Positions 17,716 through 27,291 of a DNA stretch of 64,000 bases are shown here, piece by piece (the first letter of the stretch is position 1; every line of letters begins with the position of its first letter). The stretch is from Streptomyces curacoi. Its GTDB lineage: Bacteria; Actinomycetota; Actinomycetes; Streptomycetales; Streptomycetaceae. The stretch lies in NCBI RefSeq assembly GCF_001513975.1, contig NZ_KQ947986.1, positions 598,713-662,712 on the forward strand, given 5' to 3'. Below the pieces are notes generated by a model that was given only the letters and a program-made list of their open reading frames with translations, was not told the origin of the DNA and made no database searches. A program made the position numbers and the translations under genes.

Positions 17716-18543
17716 ATGACCCTTCGCACGTCCGGCAACGCCGCGTCCGCCACCCCCACCGACCAGGGCGTGGGCCCGCTGCTGCGGGCCTGGCGGGAGC
17801 AACGGCGGGTGAGCCAGCTGGAGTTGGCGTTGCGGGCCGACTCCTCCGCCCGGCACATCAGCTTCATCGAGACGGGCCGTTCCCGGCCGAGCGAGGAGAT
17901 GGTGCTGCGGCTGGCCGAGCATCTGGACGTACCGGTGCGCGAGCGCAACCCGCTGCTGCTGGCGGCCGGTTACGCCCCGCGCTATCCGGAGACCCCGCTG
18001 GACGATCCGGCGCTGGACGCGCTGCGGTCGGGCATGGAGCGGCTGATCCAGGGGTACGAGCCCTACCCGGCCCTCGTGGTGGACGCGATGTACGACGTCC
18101 ACGCGGCCAACCGGGGCATCCTGATGCTGCTCGACGGTATCCCCGAGCACCTGCTCACGCCCCCGCTCAACGCGATGCGCCTGACGCTGCACCCGGAGGG
18201 CCTCGCGCCGCGCATCCGCAACCTGCGTGAGTGGCGCGGGCACCTGCTCGCCCAGATGGACCGGCAGATCGCGCTGCGCCGCTCCGAACCGTTGCGCAGG
18301 CTGCACGAGGAGGTGGCGGCGTACCCGGTCCCGGAGGAGAAACCCGGCGCCGAACCTGCCGAACCGGTCCCGTACTTCGCACTGCCGATGCAGATCGAGC
18401 ACGAGGGCCGGGTCCTGTCCTTCATCTCCTCCATCTCCACCTTCAACACGCCGATGGACGTGACCGTCGCCGAGCTGGCCATCGAGACGTTCCTCCCGGC
18501 CGACCCGGCGACGGTCAAGTACCTTCAGTCGATGGTTCCCTGA
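17716..18543 (+). CDS. XRE-family regulator with MmyB-like ligand domain
   Basis: From the ATG at 17716 the protein has 275 residues. An XRE helix-turn-helix (about 17-75, LRAWREQRRVSQLELALRA, HISFIETGRSRPS) is followed by a long MmyB-like PAS-type domain (about 90-270) in which the hydrophobic pocket motifs YDVHAANRG and MRLTLHPEGLAP are conserved. Such regulators commonly control one adjacent target gene. A further in-frame start exists at 17686 but has no ribosome site. The 3' end overlaps a converging membrane protein gene by 19 bp. Confidence 0.85.
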   Translation: MTLRTSGNAASATPTDQGVGPLLRAWREQRRVSQLELALRADSSARHISFIETGRSRPSEEMVLRLAEHLDVPVRERNPLLLAAGYAPRYPETPLDDPALDALRSGMERLIQGYEPYPALVVDAMYDVHAANRGILMLLDGIPEHLLTPPLNAMRLTLHPEGLAPRIRNLREWRGHLLAQMDRQIALRRSEPLRRLHEEVAAYPVPEEKPGAEPAEPVPYFALPMQIEHEGRVLSFISSISTFNTPMDVTVAELAIETFLPADPATVKYLQSMVP

Positions 18544-18950
18544 CGGACTTTCAAGGCGGCGTACTGGAGCGCCGCGAACCCGGCGACGGTGAGCGCCTGG
18601 AGCACGGTCCACACCGCGCCCGCCGTGGTCGGTGACAGCCACATCACGAGCGCGACGAGGCTCAGCACGGCCCAGGCGAGGTTGGCCTCGATCACGGCTC
18701 GCACCGGGAACGCGGCGGGCCGGGCGCGGGAGGCGAGCAGGCCCACGCCGGCCGCGAACACCGTGAGGAACGCCCCGAGCCCGAGCAGCAGCCCCGGGTC
18801 CACGCCCAGGAGGCGGCCGAGCGGGCCGGACACGACGAGGTAGGCGAGCCCGTTCGCCCCGGTCACCACCGCGTCCAGGGCCAGGAAGCGGCGCAGCACG
18901 GTCTGCGGGTCGGAGGTCCGGGCGAGCGCGGCGAGCGAGGTGGCGGACAT
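18525..18950 (-). CDS. Small integral membrane protein, four predicted helices
   Basis: The 141-residue product, starting at 18950 after GGAGGGTGA, has about four hydrophobic helices (residues 25-45, 52-72, 85-105, 112-132). There is no signal peptidase site and no catalytic motif. It resembles small actinobacterial proteins often paired with MmyB-like regulators. It is convergent with the XRE gene, so the two may be a regulator-target pair despite their orientation. Confidence 0.75.
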   Translation of the reverse strand: MSATSLAALARTSDPQTVLRRFLALDAVVTGANGLAYLVVSGPLGRLLGVDPGLLLGLGAFLTVFAAGVGLLASRARPAAFPVRAVIEANLAWAVLSLVALVMWLSPTTAGAVWTVLQALTVAGFAALQYAALKVRQGTID

Positions 18951-19065
18951 GACGAATCACCCTCCGTCGAGGTCGGGTTGCGATGCGGGGATCCGGGTCC
19001 CGGAGCGGAGTGCGCCGCCCCGGAACCCGGTGCCACAACGATCCCGCGGACGGACGGAGGGGGCG

Positions 19066-19082
19066 ATTACCCGGGAGGTAAT
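19066..19082. promoter_or_regulatory. Inverted repeat upstream of XRE/DUF5753 gene
   Basis: ATTACC-N5-GGTAAT lies about 104 bp before the GTG at 19186, in an otherwise GC-rich region. It could be an operator for that regulator or for the divergent gene at 18950. Confidence 0.45.
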
Positions 19083-19185
19083 GCAACCCACCCGCGGTTC
19101 GGCGCGCACAGCGGTGACCATCCCAATCCGGAACCGGAACATGGCACACTGCACCCGTACTTCCGGCGCGTAGGGGAGGCGTGGC

Positions 19186-20049
19186 GTGAGTGAGCGGCGA
19201 CCCGCGCCGACCGTCGGTCAGGTGGTGCTCGGCAAGCGTCTGCAGGAGCTGCGGGAAGCGGCTGGGCTGGGACGCGAGGAGGCCGCACGGGTGCTGCGGG
19301 TGGCCGCGGCGACCGTACGGCGGATGGAGACGGCCGAGGTCTCGCTGAAGATCCCGTATGTGCAGGTGCTGCTGGAGACGTACGGCGTACCGGAGGACGA
19401 GGCGGCCGCGTTCGTCGAGCTGGCCGAGGAGGCCAACCAGCCGGGCTGGTGGCAGCGGTTCCACGACGTGCTGCCGGACTGGTTCAGCCTGTACGTCAGC
19501 CTGGAGGGCGCCGCCCGCATCATCCGCTCCTACGAGCCGCACTTCGTGCCGGGCCTGCTGCAGACCGAGGAGTACGCGCGGGCCGTGCTGGAGGCCGGGA
19601 CGATCGGGCAGACGGGGCCGGAGACCATCGAGCGGCATGTGTCGCTGCGCATGGCACGCCAGCGGCTGCTGGAACGCCCGGACCCGCCCCACCTGTGGGT
19701 GATCATGGACGAGACGGTGCTGCGGCGCCCGGTGAGCAGCCGCGCCGAGGTGATGCGCGACCAGCTGGACAAGCTCCTGGAGTTCGCCGGGCGCGACCGG
19801 GTCACCCTGCAGATCGCCGAGTTCGCCTCCGGCCCGCACCCGGGGACGTACGCGCCCTTCACCCTGTTCCGCTTCGCCGAGCCGGAGCTGCCCGACATGG
19901 TCTACACCGAGTACCTGACCGGCGCCCTGTATCTCGACTCCCGCAAGGAGGTCGCCGCGCACCTGGAGGTCCTGGACCACATGTCGACGGTCGCCGCGTC
20001 GGCCGAGCGCACGAAGAAGATCCTGCGGGAGCACCGCGAGGACTTCTGA
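19186..20049 (+). CDS. XRE/DUF5753 transcriptional regulator
   Basis: The GTG at 19186 follows GGGGAGG and gives 287 residues. An HTH (about 12-70, LGKRLQELREAAGLGREEAARVL) precedes a DUF5753 domain (about 90-280) with the signature YEPHFVPGLLQTEEYARAV and DETVLRRPV. These regulators are extremely numerous in Streptomyces and usually partner a DUF397 or DUF574 gene. Here the partner is the DUF574 methyltransferase 94 bp downstream, same strand. Confidence 0.92.
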   Translation: MSERRPAPTVGQVVLGKRLQELREAAGLGREEAARVLRVAAATVRRMETAEVSLKIPYVQVLLETYGVPEDEAAAFVELAEEANQPGWWQRFHDVLPDWFSLYVSLEGAARIIRSYEPHFVPGLLQTEEYARAVLEAGTIGQTGPETIERHVSLRMARQRLLERPDPPHLWVIMDETVLRRPVSSRAEVMRDQLDKLLEFAGRDRVTLQIAEFASGPHPGTYAPFTLFRFAEPELPDMVYTEYLTGALYLDSRKEVAAHLEVLDHMSTVAASAERTKKILREHREDF

Positions 20050-20143
20050 GCCGTCCGGATGTGCGACGGCGTACGGCAACCTTTCCGGCCCCCACGGACG
20101 ACCTGTGCGTGACGGCAACCGAGCCCCGAGGAGAACACACCGC

Positions 20144-20959
20144 ATGACCGGATCCGATGCGGCACCCGCCCGGGTCGACACCAGCCGGCCGCACCCGGCC
20201 CGCGTCTACGACTGGTGGCTGGGCGGCAAGGACAACTACCCGGTGGACGAGGAGCTGGCCCGCAGGATCCTCGCCGTGGACGGCACGGTCCTGCGCGGCG
20301 CGCGCGCCAACCGCCGGTTCATGCACCGGGCCGTGCGTACCGTCGCCGAGGCCGGGATACGCCAGTTCCTGGACATCGGCACGGGCATCCCCACCGAGCC
20401 CAACCTGCACCAGGTGGCGCAGGGCGTCGCCCCCGAGGCCAAGGTCGTCTACGCGGACAACGACCCGATCGTGCTGCGGCACGCCCAGGCGCTGCTGCAC
20501 GGCTCCGCCGAGGGCAGCACCGACTACGTGCACGCGGACGTCCGTGACATCGACACCCTGCTGGGCCGGGCCGGGGAGTCCCTGGACTTCGCCGAGCCGG
20601 TCGCGCTGTCGCTGGTCGCGCTCACCCACTACCTGGACGACGACCCCGACGGCGACGACGTGTACGGCCTGCTGCGGAAGTACGTGGCCGCGCTCGCCCC
20701 GGGCAGCCATCTGATCCTGTCCCAGGTCACCCCGGACCTCAGCCCGGAGGTCATCGAGAAGGCGGCGAACCAGTTCCGCCGCAGCGGCACGCCCTTCTTC
20801 CCCCGGTCGCTGGCCGGGTTCTCCCGCTTCTTCGACGGTCTGGAGCTGCTCGGCCCCGGCGTCATCCCCGTGCACGGCTGGCGGCCGGAGCCCGCTGACG
20901 TGGCGGCCCAGGCCGAGGGCATCGTGCCCGTGTACGCGGGGGTCGCCCGCAGGCCCTGA
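20144..20959 (+). CDS. DUF574-type SAM-dependent methyltransferase
   Basis: From the ATG at 20144 (GAGGAG upstream) the protein has 271 residues. It begins with the family's hallmark ARVYDWWLGGKDNYPVDEELA, then FLDIGTGIPTEPNLHQVA and VVYADNDPIVLRHA, which form the SAM site. The family is actinobacterial, of unknown substrate, and repeatedly found beside DUF5753 regulators, as here. It is cytoplasmic. Confidence 0.9.
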   Translation: MTGSDAAPARVDTSRPHPARVYDWWLGGKDNYPVDEELARRILAVDGTVLRGARANRRFMHRAVRTVAEAGIRQFLDIGTGIPTEPNLHQVAQGVAPEAKVVYADNDPIVLRHAQALLHGSAEGSTDYVHADVRDIDTLLGRAGESLDFAEPVALSLVALTHYLDDDPDGDDVYGLLRKYVAALAPGSHLILSQVTPDLSPEVIEKAANQFRRSGTPFFPRSLAGFSRFFDGLELLGPGVIPVHGWRPEPADVAAQAEGIVPVYAGVARRP

Positions 20960-21035
20960 CCCGTACGGGTGCCGTGAACGGGTGCGCTCCCGCGCCCCGC
21001 CCTAGGTTCGGGACCAGGCAAGCAAGGGAGCGCCT

Positions 21036-24000
21036 GTGACCGACACACAGATACCGCCGGCTGCGCCCGCCGAGCCGGGCGCGGCGCTGCTGGAGGCCGG
21101 CAGGTTCTTCCGGCCGGGCACGCCCGCGCCCGACGCGCACGGCGTCGCCGCCTTCTCCTGGTACGCCTGCTCCCCCACCCGGGTCCGCCACCCGTACGTC
21201 CGCGGTGTGCTCCTGGAGATGTACTGGGAGGCGAAGGAACGTCTGCGGGACCCCGTCCTGGCCTGGGCGGACGTCCAGAGCGACCCCGAGCGCCGCCGCC
21301 GCTACCAGCGGGCGCGCGGCAAGGGCGGGCTGGTGCGGGCGAGTTGGGACGAGGCGACAGAGCTGGTCGCCGCCGCGCAGGTGCACACCATCAAGACGTA
21401 CGGCCCCGACCGCGTCGCCGGCTTCTTTGCCGCCCCCGCGATGTCGATGGTGTCGCACGCGGCGGGCGCCCGCTTCCACGCCCTGATCGGCGCCCCGATG
21501 CTCTCCTTCCACGACGGGTACGCCGACCTGCCCGTGGCCTCCCCGCAGGTGCTCGGCGACCAGGCCGACGTGCCGGAGTCCGGCGACTGGTGGGACGCGG
21601 CGCATCTGCTGCTGTGGGGTTCGGACGTCCCGGTCACCCGCACACCCGACGCGCACTGGCTGGCGGAGGCCCGTTACCGCGGCCAGAAGGTCGTGGCCGT
21701 CGGCCCCGACCACGCCGGCCACGCCTCGTTCGCCGACGAGTGGCTCCACCCGCACCCCGGCACGGACGGCGCGCTGGCCCTGGCGATGGGGCACGTGATC
21801 CTCAAGGAGTTCTTCGTCGACCGCGAGACACCGTTCTTCGCGGACTACGTCCAGAAGTTCACCGACCTGCCCTTCCTGGTCACCCTGGCGGAACGGGACG
21901 GCGCGTACGTCCCGGCGAAGTTCTTGCGCGCCTCGGACCTGGGGCCGGAGGGCGAGGGCGCCGAGTGGAAGACGGTCGTGCTGGACGAGGTGGCGGGCCG
22001 CGCGGTCGTTCCGAACGGCTCGCTGGGCTTTCGCTGGACCGCGTCGGGCAAGGGCCGCTGGAACCTTGAACTCGGGGCGACGCGCCCGCGGTTGAGCCTG
22101 TACGGAAGTGAGGACGCCGCAGGTGTCGAGGTGCTGCTGCCCCGCTTCGACACCGAGGGCGGGGCCCCGGGGCAGGGTCGCGGCGCCGTCGTACGGCGCG
22201 GTGTCCCGGCGATGAAGGCCGGCGGTGCGCGCGGGCCGCTGGTGACGACGGTCTTCGATCTGCTGCTCGCACAGTACGGGGTGGCACGGGACGGGCTGCC
22301 GGGCCGCTGGCCCGCGTCGTACGACGACGCCGACGCGCCCGGCACCCCCGCCTGGCAGGAGGCGCACACCTCCGTCCCGGCCGCCACGTGCGTGCGGATC
22401 GCGCGGGAGTTCGCGCGGACGGCGGAGCAGTCCGCGGGCCGTTGCATGATCCTGACGGGCACCGGCACCACCCACTGGTTCCACTCCGAGACGATCCACC
22501 GCGCCGTCCTCGCCCTGCTCCAGCTCACCGGCTGCCAGGGCCGCAACGGCGGCGGCTGGGCGCACTACGGGGGCCGGGAGAAGTGTCGCCCGATGACCGG
22601 CTGGGCCACGCTCGCGACCGCGTCGGACTGGTCGCGCCCGCCGCGCCGGATGACCGGCACGGCGTACTGGTACCTCCACACCGACCAGTGGCGCCACGAC
22701 CTGTGCACGGCCGACGTGCTGGCCTCACCGCTCGGTGCGGGCCGGTTCCGGGGGATGACGGGGGCGGACTGTCTGGCGCTGTCGGTACGTTCCGGGTGGA
22801 TGCCGTCGTATCCGACCTTCGACCGCAGTCCGCTGGAGCTGGGCGAGGTGTTCGGCGATCCGGTGGCGAGAGTGGTGGCCGAACTGCGCGCGGGCACCTT
22901 GAAGTTCGCCTGCGAGGACCCGGACGCGCCGGAGAACTGGCCGCGGGTGCTGACCCTGTGGCGGGCGGACCTGTTCGGCTCGCCGGAAAAGGGCGCCGAC
23001 CACTTCGCCCGGCACCTGCTGGGCACGCACTCGTCCCCGCGGGCGGAGGAAGCCCCCGAGGAGGTACGCCCACGGGATGTGGCCTGGCGCGACGAGGCGC
23101 CCGAGGGCAAGCTCGACCTGCTGCTGTCGCTGGACTTCCGGCAGACGCCGTCCACGCTGGTGTCGGACGTCGTCCTGCCCGCCGCGACCCGGTACGAGAA
23201 GCACGACCTGTCCAGCACGGACCTGCACCCCTGCGTGGACTCCTGCGCCCCGGCCGTGGATCCGCCGGGGCAGCCGCGCACCGACTTCGACACGTTCAAG
23301 GCGCTGGCCGAGCGGCTCAGCGAGCAGGCCGTCGGCCATCTGGGCGTCCGCAAGGACCTGGTGGCGAGCCCGCTCCAGCACGACACACCGGGCGAGATCG
23401 CCCAGCCGGGCGGGGTCGCCTCGGACTGGAAACGCGGGGAGTGCGATCCGGTGCCCGGGCGGACCATGCCGGACCTGACCGTCGTGGAGCGGGACTACAC
23501 GGCGATCGGCGCGCAGTTCTCGGCGCTCGGTCCGCTGGTGGAGCGACTCGGGCTGTCCACCAAGGGGATCACGCTGCTGCCGGACGAGGAGGTCGAGGAT
23601 CTCCGGCTGCTGAACGGCGTCACGGACGACGGCCGCCCGCGCCTCGACACGGCCATCAAGGCGGCGAACACGATTCTCGCCCTCTCCGGCGCCACCAACG
23701 GCCGCCTAGCCACCCAGGGATTCCGCGCCCTCGACGCCCGCACCGGGCAGGAGACGGCGCATCTGACGGACGAGCACGAGGGCAAGCGGATCACGTACGC
23801 GGACACCCAGGCCGCGCCGGTGCCGGTGATCACGTCGCCGGAACGGTCGGGCAGCGAGGCCGACGGCCGACGGTATGCCGCGTTCACGCTGAACACCGAA
23901 CACGGCAAGCCGTGGCACACCCTCACCGGTCGCCAGCACTTCTTCCTCGACCACGACTGGATCCATGAGCTGGGCGAGGCGCTCCCGGTGTACCGGCCGC

Positions 24001-24509
24001 CGCTGGACCTGCACAAGCTGCTCGGCGAGCCACGCCGCGGACCGGACGGGCAGCCGGAGGTGACGGTCCGGCATCTCACTCCGCACGACAAGTGGTCCCT
24101 GCACTGCGAGTACCAGGACGACCTGTTCATGCTGGCGCTCTCCCACGGCGGGCAGCACCTGTGGATGTCCCCGCGGGACGCCGAGGCGATCGGCGTCGCC
24201 GACAACGCCTGGGTGGAGGCGGTCGACCGCAACGGCGTGATCGTCGCCCGGGCCGTCGTCTCGCACCGCATCCCGCCCGGCACCGTCTATACGCACCGTG
24301 CGCAGGAACGCACGGCCGCCGGCCCGAAGGCCGAGACCGCTGGCCGACACGGCGGTCTCCGCTACTCGCCGGCCCGGCTGATACTCAAGCCGTCCCATCT
24401 GGTCGGCGGCTACGCCCAGTTGTCCTGGGCGTTCAACTACCTGGGCCCCACGGGCAACCAGCGCGACGAGGTGACGGTGATCCGCCGCCGCAGCCAGGAG
24501 GTCGACTGA
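21036..24509 (+). CDS. narG: Respiratory nitrate reductase alpha subunit lacking the FS0 segment
   Basis: The 1157-residue protein starts with GTG at 21036 after AAGGGA. From residue 39 on it aligns with membrane-bound NarG: SWYACSPTRVRHPYVRG, YGPDRVAGF, PAMSMVSHAAGARF, LSFHDGYADLPVASP (contains the Mo-ligand Asp region), WGSDVPVTRTPDAHW, and GGYAQLSWAFNYLG at the end. The N-terminal block that binds the FS0 [4Fe-4S] cluster (HxxxCxxxC plus a later CPRG) is absent: residues 30-40 jump from RFFRPGTPAP to AAFSWYA. About 75 residues are missing. LSFYDWY is also altered to LSFHDGY. The gene leads a narGHJI operon. Electron transfer may be impaired. Confidence 0.9.
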   Translation: MTDTQIPPAAPAEPGAALLEAGRFFRPGTPAPDAHGVAAFSWYACSPTRVRHPYVRGVLLEMYWEAKERLRDPVLAWADVQSDPERRRRYQRARGKGGLVRASWDEATELVAAAQVHTIKTYGPDRVAGFFAAPAMSMVSHAAGARFHALIGAPMLSFHDGYADLPVASPQVLGDQADVPESGDWWDAAHLLLWGSDVPVTRTPDAHWLAEARYRGQKVVAVGPDHAGHASFADEWLHPHPGTDGALALAMGHVILKEFFVDRETPFFADYVQKFTDLPFLVTLAERDGAYVPAKFLRASDLGPEGEGAEWKTVVLDEVAGRAVVPNGSLGFRWTASGKGRWNLELGATRPRLSLYGSEDAAGVEVLLPRFDTEGGAPGQGRGAVVRRGVPAMKAGGARGPLVTTVFDLLLAQYGVARDGLPGRWPASYDDADAPGTPAWQEAHTSVPAATCVRIAREFARTAEQSAGRCMILTGTGTTHWFHSETIHRAVLALLQLTGCQGRNGGGWAHYGGREKCRPMTGWATLATASDWSRPPRRMTGTAYWYLHTDQWRHDLCTADVLASPLGAGRFRGMTGADCLALSVRSGWMPSYPTFDRSPLELGEVFGDPVARVVAELRAGTLKFACEDPDAPENWPRVLTLWRADLFGSPEKGADHFARHLLGTHSSPRAEEAPEEVRPRDVAWRDEAPEGKLDLLLSLDFRQTPSTLVSDVVLPAATRYEKHDLSSTDLHPCVDSCAPAVDPPGQPRTDFDTFKALAERLSEQAVGHLGVRKDLVASPLQHDTPGEIAQPGGVASDWKRGECDPVPGRTMPDLTVVERDYTAIGAQFSALGPLVERLGLSTKGITLLPDEEVEDLRLLNGVTDDGRPRLDTAIKAANTILALSGATNGRLATQGFRALDARTGQETAHLTDEHEGKRITYADTQAAPVPVITSPERSGSEADGRRYAAFTLNTEHGKPWHTLTGRQHFFLDHDWIHELGEALPVYRPPLDLHKLLGEPRRGPDGQPEVTVRHLTPHDKWSLHCEYQDDLFMLALSHGGQHLWMSPRDAEAIGVADNAWVEAVDRNGVIVARAVVSHRIPPGTVYTHRAQERTAAGPKAETAGRHGGLRYSPARLILKPSHLVGGYAQLSWAFNYLGPTGNQRDEVTVIRRRSQEVD

Positions 24510-24511
24510 CG

Positions 24512-26011
24512 ATGCGCCCGATGGCCCAGATAGCGATGGTGATGAACCTCGACAAGTGCATCGGCTGCCACACCTGCTCGGTCAGCTGCAAAGAGGCGTG
24601 GACCGACCGGCAGGGCATGGAGCACGTCTGGTTCAACAACGTCGAGACCCGGCCCGGCCAGGGCTATCCGCGCCGCTACGAGGACCAGGAACGGTGGCGC
24701 GGCGGCTGGCGGCTGAACCGGCGCGGCGCGCTGAAGCCGACGGCGGGCGGCCGGCTGCGCAAGCTCGCCGGGATCTTCTCCCCACCCGAACTCCCCGCGA
24801 CCGAGGACTACGAGGAGCCCTGGACGTACGACCACACGAACCGCGCGGGCGCCCCGGCGCACGGCGACCTCGACCCGGTGGCCGAGCGTGCCCGCAGGCA
24901 GGCCTCGGACAAGGTGAGGAACGAGTTCGAGCAGACGTTCATGTTCTATCTGCCGCGCATCTGCGAGCACTGCCTCAACCCGTCCTGTGTGGCCTCCTGT
25001 CCGTCCGGGGCGATGTACAAGCGGGCCGAGGACGGCGTCGTCCTCGTCGATCAGGACCGGTGCCGGGGCTGGCGGATGTGCGTCACGGGATGCCCGTACA
25101 AGAAGGTGTACTTCAACGACCGCACCGGCAAGGCCGAGAAGTGCACGCTGTGCGCTCCACGGATCGAGGCCGGCCTGCCGACGGTCTGCTCGGAGACGTG
25201 CGTGGGCCGGCTGCGCTATCTCGGGGTGGTCCTGTACGACGCCGACAAGGTGACCGCCGCCGCCTCGGTTCCGCGGGAACAAGACCTGTACGAGGCGCAG
25301 TTGGACGTCTTCCTCGACCCCGAGGACACCCGGGTGCGGCGTGCGTGCGAGGCGGCGGGGATCCCGGACGACTGGCTGGCGGCGGCCCGCCGCTCGCCGG
25401 TGCACGCGCTGATCAGCAAGTACCGGGTGGCGCTCCCGCTGCACCCGGAGTACCGGACGATGCCGATGGTCTGGTACATCCCGCCGCTGTCGCCGGTGGT
25501 GGAGGCGCTGACGGAGACCGGTCACGACGGTGAGGACGCGCGCAACCTGTTCGGCGCGATCGACGCCCTGCGCATTCCGCTGGAGTACCTGGCGGAGATG
25601 TTCACGGCCGGTGATGTCGGCCCGGTCCGGTCCGCGCTGGAGAGGCTGGCCGCGATGCGCTCCCATATGCGGGCGGTCAACCTCGGTGAGGACCCGGATC
25701 CTTCCGTGTCGGCCGCCGTGGGCATGGGGGTCTACGAGATCGAGGAGATGTACCGGCTGCTGTCCGTCGCCGAGTACGCGGACCGGTACGTGATTCCGAC
25801 GGCCGCCGTCGGAGACGCCCGGCGCCTGGAGGAGTCGGCGCTCACCCAGGGGTGCAGCCTCGACTACGAGGGCGGGCCCGGCAGCGGCGGGGACGGACCC
25901 TTCGGCCGGGGCTCGGGCCGCAAGCTGCTGCCGCTGACGCCGGTGGAGAAATTCCACATCCTGGGCGAACGGCGGACCGCAGACCACACAGCCGACGTCG
26001 AGGAGACCTGA
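24512..26011 (+). CDS. narH: Nitrate reductase beta subunit (Fe-S protein)
   Basis: The 499-residue subunit starts at 24512, two bases after narG, with AGGAGG inside the narG end. All cluster motifs are present: CIGCHTCSVSC (16-26), CEHCLNPSCVASC (151-163), CRGWRMCVTGC with the Trp that marks the [3Fe-4S] site, and CTLC plus CSETC. It carries electrons from NarI to NarG. Compared with other NarH the region around residues 115-130 is shorter by some 35-40 residues, lacking the ARPxSLITG and NWEDDLGG block. It overlaps narJ (TGATG). Confidence 0.93.
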   Translation: MRPMAQIAMVMNLDKCIGCHTCSVSCKEAWTDRQGMEHVWFNNVETRPGQGYPRRYEDQERWRGGWRLNRRGALKPTAGGRLRKLAGIFSPPELPATEDYEEPWTYDHTNRAGAPAHGDLDPVAERARRQASDKVRNEFEQTFMFYLPRICEHCLNPSCVASCPSGAMYKRAEDGVVLVDQDRCRGWRMCVTGCPYKKVYFNDRTGKAEKCTLCAPRIEAGLPTVCSETCVGRLRYLGVVLYDADKVTAAASVPREQDLYEAQLDVFLDPEDTRVRRACEAAGIPDDWLAAARRSPVHALISKYRVALPLHPEYRTMPMVWYIPPLSPVVEALTETGHDGEDARNLFGAIDALRIPLEYLAEMFTAGDVGPVRSALERLAAMRSHMRAVNLGEDPDPSVSAAVGMGVYEIEEMYRLLSVAEYADRYVIPTAAVGDARRLEESALTQGCSLDYEGGPGSGGDGPFGRGSGRKLLPLTPVEKFHILGERRTADHTADVEET

Positions 26012-26505
26012 TGCCTTCCTTCGAGGTCCTCTACCAGGCGGCCGCGCTCTGCCTGACCTACCCCGACGACGACTTCCGCGCACGGCTGCCGCTGCTGCGC
26101 GAAGCCGCCCCGCAGCTGAGGGAGTTCACCGACCACGCGGCCGTCACACCACCGCTGGAACTGGCCGCGCACTATGTCGAGGTCTTCGACTTCGGCGACC
26201 GGCACAGCCTGTATCTGAGCTGGTGGCGCGACGGGGACAACCGGCGGCGCGGGAGGTCCCTGGTCCGCTTCCAGGAGGTCTACCGCGCCCACGACCTGGA
26301 GTTCACCGGCGAGGAGCTGCCCGACTTCCTGCCCGCGGTACTGGAGTTCACGGCCCGCACCGGCGACACCGGGCTCCTGCTGGAACACCGAGAGGGCCTG
26401 GAGCGGCTCCGCTCCCGGCTCGCCGACTTCGGCACACCGTACGCGTCCGTCCTGGACGCAGTCTGCGCCACCCTGCCGGCCGCACCCACCGGAGGGCGCT
26501 CATGA
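26011..26505 (+). CDS. narJ: Nitrate reductase assembly chaperone
   Basis: The 164-residue protein (MPSFEVLYQAAALCLTYPDDDF) belongs to the NarJ/TorD helical chaperones that hold apo-NarG until the molybdenum cofactor is inserted. The conserved core YVEVFDFGDRHSLYLSWW and GEELPDFLPAVLEF is seen. The start overlaps the narH stop and the stop overlaps narI (ATGA), so expression is coupled. The C-terminus ends soon after VLDAVCATLP, short but within the family range. Confidence 0.9.
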   Translation: MPSFEVLYQAAALCLTYPDDDFRARLPLLREAAPQLREFTDHAAVTPPLELAAHYVEVFDFGDRHSLYLSWWRDGDNRRRGRSLVRFQEVYRAHDLEFTGEELPDFLPAVLEFTARTGDTGLLLEHREGLERLRSRLADFGTPYASVLDAVCATLPAAPTGGRS

Positions 26506-27224
26506 CCACCCTCCTGTGGGGCGTCCTGCCGTACGTCACCTTCGCCCTGCTCGTCGCCGGCCTCATCTGGCGGCACCGCCACGACAGGTTCGGCCGGGCC
26601 GCACGCTCGTCACCGGTCCGCGAGTCGAAGCTGCTGAACATCGCCTCGCCCGCCTTCCACTACGGCATCCTTTTCGTGCTCGTGGGCCACCTGGTGGGGC
26701 TGTTCGTCCCGGAGTCCTGGACGGACGCGCTCGGCGTCGACGCGCACACGTACCACCTGTTCTCCCTCTACGGCGGCACGGCGGCCGGCGTCGTCACGGT
26801 CGCCGGAATCCTGCTGCTCGTACACCGTCGCCGCACCGACGCCCCCGTCCTCCGCGCGACGACGGCCAACGACAAGGTCATGTACGCCGTGCTGCTGGCG
26901 GCGATCGTGATGGGCGTCGCCGCCAAGCTCTCCCACGCCTCCGGCGACGGCTACCGCTACCGTGACTCCCTCGCCCCCTGGTCCCGCAGCCTGTTCACCC
27001 TGCGGCCGGACACCGAACTCATGGCGGGCGTACCGGCGTTGTACCAGGTGCACACGGTGCTCGGCATGGCCCTCGTCGCGCTGGTGCCGTACACCCGGCT
27101 GGCGCACATGTTCAGCGCGCCGGTGCGGTATCTGTTCCGGCCGTACGTGGTGTACCGCAGCCGGGAGCCACGGCAGTGGGGGCAGCGGCCGGAGCGGCGA
27201 AGCCGGGAGAGGTTGGGCGGCTGA
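26502..27224 (+). CDS. narI: Nitrate reductase gamma subunit (cytochrome b)
   Basis: The 240-residue membrane protein has five hydrophobic segments (about 5-22, 48-68, 85-105, 125-142, 180-205). Heme-ligand histidines are present in the pairs AFHYGILFVLVGH and YQVHTVLGMALVALVPYTRLAH. It oxidises menaquinol and passes electrons to NarH. It ends the operon. A basic tail follows the last helix. Confidence 0.93.
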   Translation: MTTLLWGVLPYVTFALLVAGLIWRHRHDRFGRAARSSPVRESKLLNIASPAFHYGILFVLVGHLVGLFVPESWTDALGVDAHTYHLFSLYGGTAAGVVTVAGILLLVHRRRTDAPVLRATTANDKVMYAVLLAAIVMGVAAKLSHASGDGYRYRDSLAPWSRSLFTLRPDTELMAGVPALYQVHTVLGMALVALVPYTRLAHMFSAPVRYLFRPYVVYRSREPRQWGQRPERRSRERLGG

Positions 27225-27291
27225 GCCGCGGGGTGGCATCATCGGAACGAGTGATCGATGCTTCCGGTGAGCGCTGCGGGGGAAGGCGGGC

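Noticed and set aside
17590..20181. Minus-strand 863-codon frame across two XRE regulator genes
   Set aside because: Antisense shadow spanning an intergenic promoter; no recognisable domain.
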